Source: Elusimicrobiota bacterium
GTDB taxonomy: Bacteria; Elusimicrobiota; Elusimicrobia; UBA1565; UBA9628
Reading direction: 5' to 3'
Length of the DNA stretch: 34,895 nucleotides
Assembly: GCA_026388095.1 (NCBI GenBank)
Contig: JAPLKL010000065.1
Span: 1 to 34,895 of the forward strand
Part shown: positions 30,543 to 34,895 of the stretch, piece after piece
Numbering within the stretch: position 1 is the first letter of the stretch
Layout: every line of letters starts with the position of its first letter
Notes under the pieces: model-generated
The model's database searches: none
The model's input: the letters and a program-made list of their open reading frames with translations, nothing else
Told to the model about the DNA's origin: nothing
Translations under genes and position numbers: made by a program

Positions 30543-32690
30543 ATGTGCGATAACATTGATATGCCTCAAGGCCGCCCCCCCAGCCGGACGCCGCCCAAGC
30601 GGACGTCGCCGCTATGGCGCAGGAGCCTCGATTCCCACTGGGCGATCAATACCACCATACGCTGCCAGCACCGCTGCGTGTACTGCTTCGAAGGCGACCG
30701 GCACGGCCTCAAGGACATCCCTTGCGCCGAGACCAAGGCTCTGCTGGACCAGGCCGCCCGGGAGGTCCCGGCCGTCATCTTCATGGGGGCCGAACCCACC
30801 CTGAATCCTCATCTGCCGGAGCTGGTCCGGTACGCGACCGATCTGGGGCTGGGGGCCAGCATCTCCACCAACGCCCTGCGCCTGGCGGACTGGGACTATC
30901 TCATGAGCCTGCACAAGGCCGGCCTGAAGAACATCGAGTTCTCGTTCCATTATCCGGACGAAAAGGTCTATAGCCGCATAACCCGCGCCGCTCCCGCGGG
31001 CTTCGCCCGCCTGCTCAAGGCCCTGGACAACATCGCGCGCTGGCAGCGGGAATTCGTGCCCCCCGGGCGCGCGCGCTACTTCCAGATCCTGCCCGCCGTC
31101 AACCTCGTGGTCAGCCGCTTCAACGTGGACCGCCTCGAAGAAGTCCTGGGGCATCTGGCCGGACACCTCGACGAAGGCCGCTACGTGGTGACCTGCAAGC
31201 GCCTGGATATGGCTCCGGTCCTGCACGAGGAGTCCTTCCGCCGCTCCATGTACGTGCCCCTCGCGGACCTGCGCCGCTGCCTCTCCCGGCTCGCCCCCCA
31301 GGCGGCCGCGGGGGTCAAGCTCGGGTTCCGGGACTTCCCGCTCTGCGCCATCCCCGGGCTGGAGCGCCTGGACTACGACCTGGGCTATTGGCTCAACGAC
31401 GTGCGGGTCAGGCAGAACTTCTTCCGCCAGGGGCAGATGGTGGACATGTACCCTGAGGAATCGCACGAGGCCCAGCCCTTCGACTGGATCTGCGAGGACT
31501 GCTCCCTCAGCCCGCTCTGCCGCCAGCGCTACCTCTTCCTCCAGGCCGACTCTTCGCCCGAGCACGCCCCGCGCCCCCTGTCGGGGGCTCTGCCCGAGCC
31601 GCTGGCCGCCTGGGTCGGCCGCCAACCCCGGGGCGCGGCGGTCCTGCGCGCGCCGCGCCGCCGCACCGCGCGGGGCTGGGCTCTGGGCTCTCTGCTGAAA
31701 GCCTCCCCGCCCGAGCGCCCCCTGGCCGGCAAGACTTTGTTCTGGGCGCCTCTGGAGCGCGGGGTCATCAGGCTCTCGGCCGGGACGCGCTCCACGCGAC
31801 TGAGCCTGGACCGCGACGGCGAGGGAACCTGGCGTCTCGTTCCGGCACAGGAGGGCCTGCCCGCCTGGGCTGAGCCCGGCCGCGCCCGGCTGCAGGACCT
31901 GCTGCGGCGCCTGCCCGCGCCGCCGCCCGACTGCCTGCCGGAGCCGGCCCTTAGGCCCACGGCCCTGCCTCCCTACTGGGGCAATCCGGCCGGCGCCAGG
32001 GCTCCGTCAGGAAAGCCCGCGGCCCGGCCCAAGCTGCCGCCGCGCTGGGACGGCTTCGTGGGCGGGCTCTTCCTGGAGCGCTGGCTCGCCGCGGCCGGCC
32101 GGGAGCCGGCTCTGCGCGAGGGGCGCCTGGAGCCGTCGGCCGGCGGCCTCATCCGCGCGCATGGGCCGCAGGTCGGAGACGAGGGCGAGTTCGTGGTCAC
32201 TCCGCGCGACGGGCCCAAGAGCTACGGCTTCCTGTGCGGCCCCCTGCGCCTGCAAGCGGACTGGCTCGGCTCCGGCGCCAGCGGCCTGCTCTGGCTGAAA
32301 GCGGCCTACGCGGCTGGCGCGGAGCTGGAAGCCCGGCGGGCCTGGCCGTCCGCGGTGCCTCGGCGGGAGGATTCCTTCCTGGCCCGAGCCTGGCGCATCT
32401 TCGGCGCGGGGCTGGCGCCGCGCGCCGGCGCCCGCTCGGGACTTCTGGGAGGCTGGGTCAGCGACGAGGGGATACAGCTCGACCTGGTCAAGGTGGAGGG
32501 ACGCCCATACGGGATCTTGCTGGTGCCGGAGGCGCTGGCGCAGAAGCCTTACGCCTGCGGCCACGGCATCAGCCTGCAGTACGCGATGCCCCAGGGCCTG
32601 CGGGACGAAAGCCGGTGGCTGGCCATCGTAGACGCCTACGCGCGCGTGCTGACCGGCGGCAAGACACCGGAACGGGGGCCGAAAATATGA
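30543..32690 (+). CDS. Radical SAM protein with long uncharacterised C-terminal region
   Basis: This 715-residue protein has the radical SAM signature Cys41, Cys45, Cys48 in RCQHRCVYCFEG, which binds the 4Fe-4S cluster that cleaves S-adenosylmethionine. FMGAEPTLNPHLPEL (80-94) is the GGEP-type motif and SISTNALRL follows. Cys317, Cys320 and Cys326 in WICEDCSLSPLCRQRY form a CxxCx5C site, probably an auxiliary cluster. Residues 340-715 have no domain I recognise; they mix Pro/Ala-rich links with strand-like segments such as LLGGWVSDEGIQLDLVKV. The first ATG (30543) is used; the ATG at 30561 is also possible. The stop overlaps the QueC-like gene (ATGA), so they almost surely act together. It is much longer than QueE and lacks a QueE-like layout. 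Confidence 0.82.
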   Translation: MCDNIDMPQGRPPSRTPPKRTSPLWRRSLDSHWAINTTIRCQHRCVYCFEGDRHGLKDIPCAETKALLDQAAREVPAVIFMGAEPTLNPHLPELVRYATDLGLGASISTNALRLADWDYLMSLHKAGLKNIEFSFHYPDEKVYSRITRAAPAGFARLLKALDNIARWQREFVPPGRARYFQILPAVNLVVSRFNVDRLEEVLGHLAGHLDEGRYVVTCKRLDMAPVLHEESFRRSMYVPLADLRRCLSRLAPQAAAGVKLGFRDFPLCAIPGLERLDYDLGYWLNDVRVRQNFFRQGQMVDMYPEESHEAQPFDWICEDCSLSPLCRQRYLFLQADSSPEHAPRPLSGALPEPLAAWVGRQPRGAAVLRAPRRRTARGWALGSLLKASPPERPLAGKTLFWAPLERGVIRLSAGTRSTRLSLDRDGEGTWRLVPAQEGLPAWAEPGRARLQDLLRRLPAPPPDCLPEPALRPTALPPYWGNPAGARAPSGKPAARPKLPPRWDGFVGGLFLERWLAAAGREPALREGRLEPSAGGLIRAHGPQVGDEGEFVVTPRDGPKSYGFLCGPLRLQADWLGSGASGLLWLKAAYAAGAELEARRAWPSAVPRREDSFLARAWRIFGAGLAPRAGARSGLLGGWVSDEGIQLDLVKVEGRPYGILLVPEALAQKPYACGHGISLQYAMPQGLRDESRWLAIVDAYARVLTGGKTPERGPKI

Positions 32691-34423
32691 AGGTCGCGGT
32701 CATGCGGCGCGGCCGCACGTTCCACTACGGCCTGCGGCTGGACCCGGACGACCACGAGGAAAGCCGGCGCGAGTTCAAGGACTGCCCGACCCCCTTCCTG
32801 CTGGTCAACCGCGAATACCGCATGTCCTTGCCCAAGTGCTTCCGGGACCTCCATCCTGACGCGCATGCTTTGGCCATCTGGTACGCCTTGCGTCCCGTGG
32901 TGGCCTCGCGGCTGGAGCTTCCTTTCGCGGTCTCTCCGGCCCTGGCGCAGTGGCTCCACCAGAAACACGCGGTGAGACTGACCAACGTGTCCGCCCGCCA
33001 GCGCCCGCGCCGGCTGCCCGATGAAGTCGTGCCGGCGCTGCTGTTCTCCGGCGGGATGGACTCCATGGCCGCCAGCGTCCTCATGCCCAAGGGCACGCAG
33101 CATATCGTCCTGGACCGCATACCGCACCTGCGCCCCGGCGACAGCAAGGATGTGCTTATCGACCTGGCCGTCACCCGGAAGGCCTGCGCCGCGGTCGCCG
33201 CGGCGGGCCGGGCCGTGCACGCCACCGCCGACGACCACGAGTTCCTGTTCTCGCCCTATCCCATGTGGCACTCCGACATGGGCCGCCTGCCCCCCCTGTA
33301 CCTGGCCGATTCCCTGGACCTGAGCACCCTCGACGCCGGAGAAGTCTTCGACGCCACCTTCTTCGGAGGCTACCATGCCGGCGCTTCGAACTGGCGCATG
33401 AAGCGGCGGCCGGGCCAGCCGCCTTCCCGCCGCGTCTGGCACGACCCCGAGGGATTCTGGAGCGCGGTGGGTCTGCGGCGGGCGAACAGCATCTGCGGCC
33501 TCTCCGAGGTGGTGACCACATTGGTGGTCGGCCGCAGCCGCTACCGCGGCAAGTCCTTCTCCTGCTACTATCCGCCCGCGCCCGGCGGGGAGAACTTCTG
33601 CATGCGCTGCGACAAATGCTTCAAGAAGCTGCTCCTACGACACATCGCGGACGGTCAGGAGGTGCCGGAAGCCCTCTTCGAGCGCTTCCTGAGCATCCCG
33701 CGCCTGGCGGCCGTCTTCGCCCGGCCCTACTTCGATTGGCACCACGTGTGGTACTACGTGTTCCAGAAGATGCGCTGCCGGCATTGGTTCTCCCGGGAAT
33801 TGCAGCGGCAGACCCGGCAGGGGCCGGACCTCTCGGTCCTGGAGAAGTGGTATCCCAAGGCCGCGCAGGACATGGAGCCGGCCTACGAGGACATCGTGCG
33901 GGCCAACATCGCCCGCTACGCCGAGACCATGAGCGCGGCGGAGATGACCCGACTGGAGAACCTGGACATCCCGCCTCTGCACGCCCCGCCGCTCAAGGAC
34001 CGGCCGGCATCAGGCCGAGGGCGCGGGCCGGCCCGGGCCCCGGCCGAGCTCTTCCCCGCCGAGACCAAGGCTCTCTTCCGGCTGCTCAAAGCCAAGCTGC
34101 TCGGCGGCCGCCCCACCCTGTGGGGCGGCTACCGCCTGGAGGAGGTCTTCTTGCGGCCTCCGGAGCCCAGCATCTGGTTCCGGCTGAGCCCCGCGCGCCA
34201 CAAAGCGGCCGCGGGTGCCGACGTGGTCGCCATGCTCCAGCGGACCGCCCCGGACGGGCCCAAGCCGCTCCTGCGCCTGGGCGGCTTCGGCATCTGTTTC
34301 CCGGTCGAGGGCCGGGCCCCCAAGGCCCTGCTCGGCCCCATGGCGCGCGGCATCATCGCCGCCCTGGGCGAAGCCCGGCGGGAGCTGGGTCCCGCGGGGC
34401 GGACTTTGTCATCCCCGCGCTGA
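32687..34423 (+). CDS. QueC-like PP-loop ATPase with extra N- and C-terminal regions
   Basis: This 578-residue protein has the PP-loop ATP-pyrophosphatase motif ALLFSGGMDSMAAS (SGGMDS at 121-126), which binds ATP and adenylates a carbonyl. A four-cysteine site, Cys293 in SCYYPP and Cys305, Cys308, Cys311 in NFCMRCDKCFKK, matches the zinc site of QueC (7-cyano-7-deazaguanine synthase) in order and spacing type. Residues 1-110 and 330-578 are extra compared with QueC, which is about 230 residues. These have no recognised domain; a Pro/Arg linker near 440-455 divides the C-terminal part. The ATG overlaps the radical SAM stop. A role in nitrile, amide or thio-group formation together with the radical SAM enzyme is inferred. 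Confidence 0.78.
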   Translation: MKVAVMRRGRTFHYGLRLDPDDHEESRREFKDCPTPFLLVNREYRMSLPKCFRDLHPDAHALAIWYALRPVVASRLELPFAVSPALAQWLHQKHAVRLTNVSARQRPRRLPDEVVPALLFSGGMDSMAASVLMPKGTQHIVLDRIPHLRPGDSKDVLIDLAVTRKACAAVAAAGRAVHATADDHEFLFSPYPMWHSDMGRLPPLYLADSLDLSTLDAGEVFDATFFGGYHAGASNWRMKRRPGQPPSRRVWHDPEGFWSAVGLRRANSICGLSEVVTTLVVGRSRYRGKSFSCYYPPAPGGENFCMRCDKCFKKLLLRHIADGQEVPEALFERFLSIPRLAAVFARPYFDWHHVWYYVFQKMRCRHWFSRELQRQTRQGPDLSVLEKWYPKAAQDMEPAYEDIVRANIARYAETMSAAEMTRLENLDIPPLHAPPLKDRPASGRGRGPARAPAELFPAETKALFRLLKAKLLGGRPTLWGGYRLEEVFLRPPEPSIWFRLSPARHKAAAGADVVAMLQRTAPDGPKPLLRLGGFGICFPVEGRAPKALLGPMARGIIAALGEARRELGPAGRTLSSPR

Positions 34424-34440
34424 TCTTCGATCTCTCGACA

Positions 34441-34511
34441 AGGGTTTTGTCGCCTCACCCTCCGAATGCCAAGCCCGGAATTCCCGCATCGCGGCAGCGC
34501 GACAAAACCCT
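34441..34511. repeat. Inverted repeat after the QueC-like gene
   Basis: AGGGTTTTGTCGC (34441-34453) is the exact reverse complement of 34499-34511, with a 45-base loop that encodes nothing obvious. It could be a weak terminator for the + strand genes or the ends of a small mobile element. A T-run is lacking on the + strand. Confidence 0.5.
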
Positions 34512-34524
34512 CCCCGGGAATCTC

Positions 34525-34888
34525 AAAAAACCGACCAGGAATGACTGCGCCCGGCCTGCCCAAGCGGTTCTGCCGACCCGTTTCCGTGCGTTATGGAGGC
34601 ACGGTGCCTCCCCGCCTTCCTTGCGGGCGGGTGCGCGGGTCGGTTGCGCCTGATGCGAAGCATCAGGCGCTGAGGTGGAGATCAAAGCGAGGCACCGGGT
34701 CTGGTCTAATGCCCATCCGCCCGGTTTGTACCCTCATACCAACTGTGGCCGGCCCAGAGCTGTCCGGGGAAAGTCAAAGAAACTTGCCCGGACGTTCTCT
34801 GAGTCTCTCGGAGCGGAACCGACCTGCGACGACCCTGGGCCCGACAGGGTTCTCTGTGCGATGCTGTCCGGGGCAGGTCTGGTCGAGG
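34525..34888 (-). ncRNA. Putative structured RNA of about 360 nt, family unknown
   Basis: No protein gene is visible here, but many mutually compatible helices are. The closing helix pairs 34532-34538 with 34879-34885. Inside are 34573-34580 with 34636-34643 (8 bp), enclosing hairpins 34595-34611 and 34612-34630. Others are 34646-34670 (11 bp, 3-nt loop), 34695-34699 with 34720-34724, 34756-34768 with 34787-34798 (12 pairs, one bulge), and 34822-34827 with 34873-34878, enclosing 34832-34850. On the minus strand a run of six T (34525-34530) follows directly after the closing helix, which supports that direction. I find no match to tmRNA, SRP RNA or the RNase P core. It may be cut at its 5' end by the window edge. 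Confidence 0.4.
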
Positions 34889-34895
34889 AATCTCA

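Noticed and set aside
34756-34798. Group II intron domain V
   Set aside because: An AGC/GTT pairing lies at the hairpin base, but the hairpin is 43 nt with a large loop and lacks the 34-nt shape with two-base bulge and GNRA loop; no reverse transcriptase is nearby.
34525-34888. RNase P RNA
   Set aside because: Length, the P2/P3-like arrangement and fragments such as GCAGAACC on the minus strand are suggestive, but the near-invariant GAGGAAAGTCC core and the GTAAGAG region are missing.
1-34895. tRNA, rRNA or CRISPR array
   Set aside because: I saw no T-arm plus anticodon-arm arrangement, no conserved rRNA segments and no regularly spaced direct repeats.

Overview
This window is high-GC, gene-dense bacterial chromosome with short intergenic gaps and many ATGA or TGATG start/stop overlaps. 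It carries ordinary chromosomal genes (dcd, recG, rpmB), Gram-negative envelope genes (OmpA-type lipoprotein, lytic transglycosylase, other lipoproteins) and a pilin-like domain of the kind common in Elusimicrobiota. A lineage in or near Elusimicrobiota is my best inference, at low to moderate confidence, because no rRNA or other decisive marker is present. Functions below come from motif recognition only; no database search was run.

Layout. At 1-560 lie the 3' end of a DDE transposase and a relic-rich spacer. dcd (dCTP deaminase) and an overlapping secreted protein follow on the + strand. Positions 1824-15215 form a long minus-strand block. In transcription order it reads recG; a short inverted-repeat element; an 8-oxoguanine deaminase-like amidohydrolase; a MoaD-like protein ending in Gly-Gly; a second inverted-repeat element; the FAD, 2Fe-2S and molybdenum subunits of a xanthine dehydrogenase-type hydroxylase; a methylmalonyl-CoA decarboxylase-like crotonase; a GT39-like membrane glycosyltransferase; a POT/MFS transporter; and two family 2 glycosyltransferases.

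Positions 15263-22668 run mostly rightward: rpmB, a membrane protein, a secreted endonuclease I-type nuclease, an RDD-pseudopilin fusion, a PduS-like flavin/Fe-S protein coupled to a PduT-like microcompartment shell protein, an MBL-fold hydrolase, an OmpA-family lipoprotein and a CPXCG protein. A cluster of strong hairpins separates these from a tandem-FKBP isomerase on the minus strand. An omega-amidase, a frameshifted GNAT-like gene and a DUF900-type hydrolase lipoprotein follow on the + strand. Positions 26808-30442 are a minus-strand group: lytic transglycosylase, thioredoxin-like protein, zinc-ribbon protein, thioesterase and response regulator.

The right end holds the most novel material. 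A large radical SAM protein overlaps the start of a PP-loop ATPase that carries a QueC-like four-cysteine site, and no other 7-deazaguanine pathway gene is present. Beyond it is about 360 nt of non-coding sequence with many nested, compatible helices and a T-run at the end of the minus strand, which looks like an unassigned structured RNA.

Functionally, the hydroxylase, MoaD and deaminase genes fit purine or related N-heterocycle breakdown. The PduS/PduT pair suggests electron transfer across a protein shell whose other parts lie elsewhere. The radical SAM/QueC-like pair is a candidate for an undescribed modification or small-molecule pathway.
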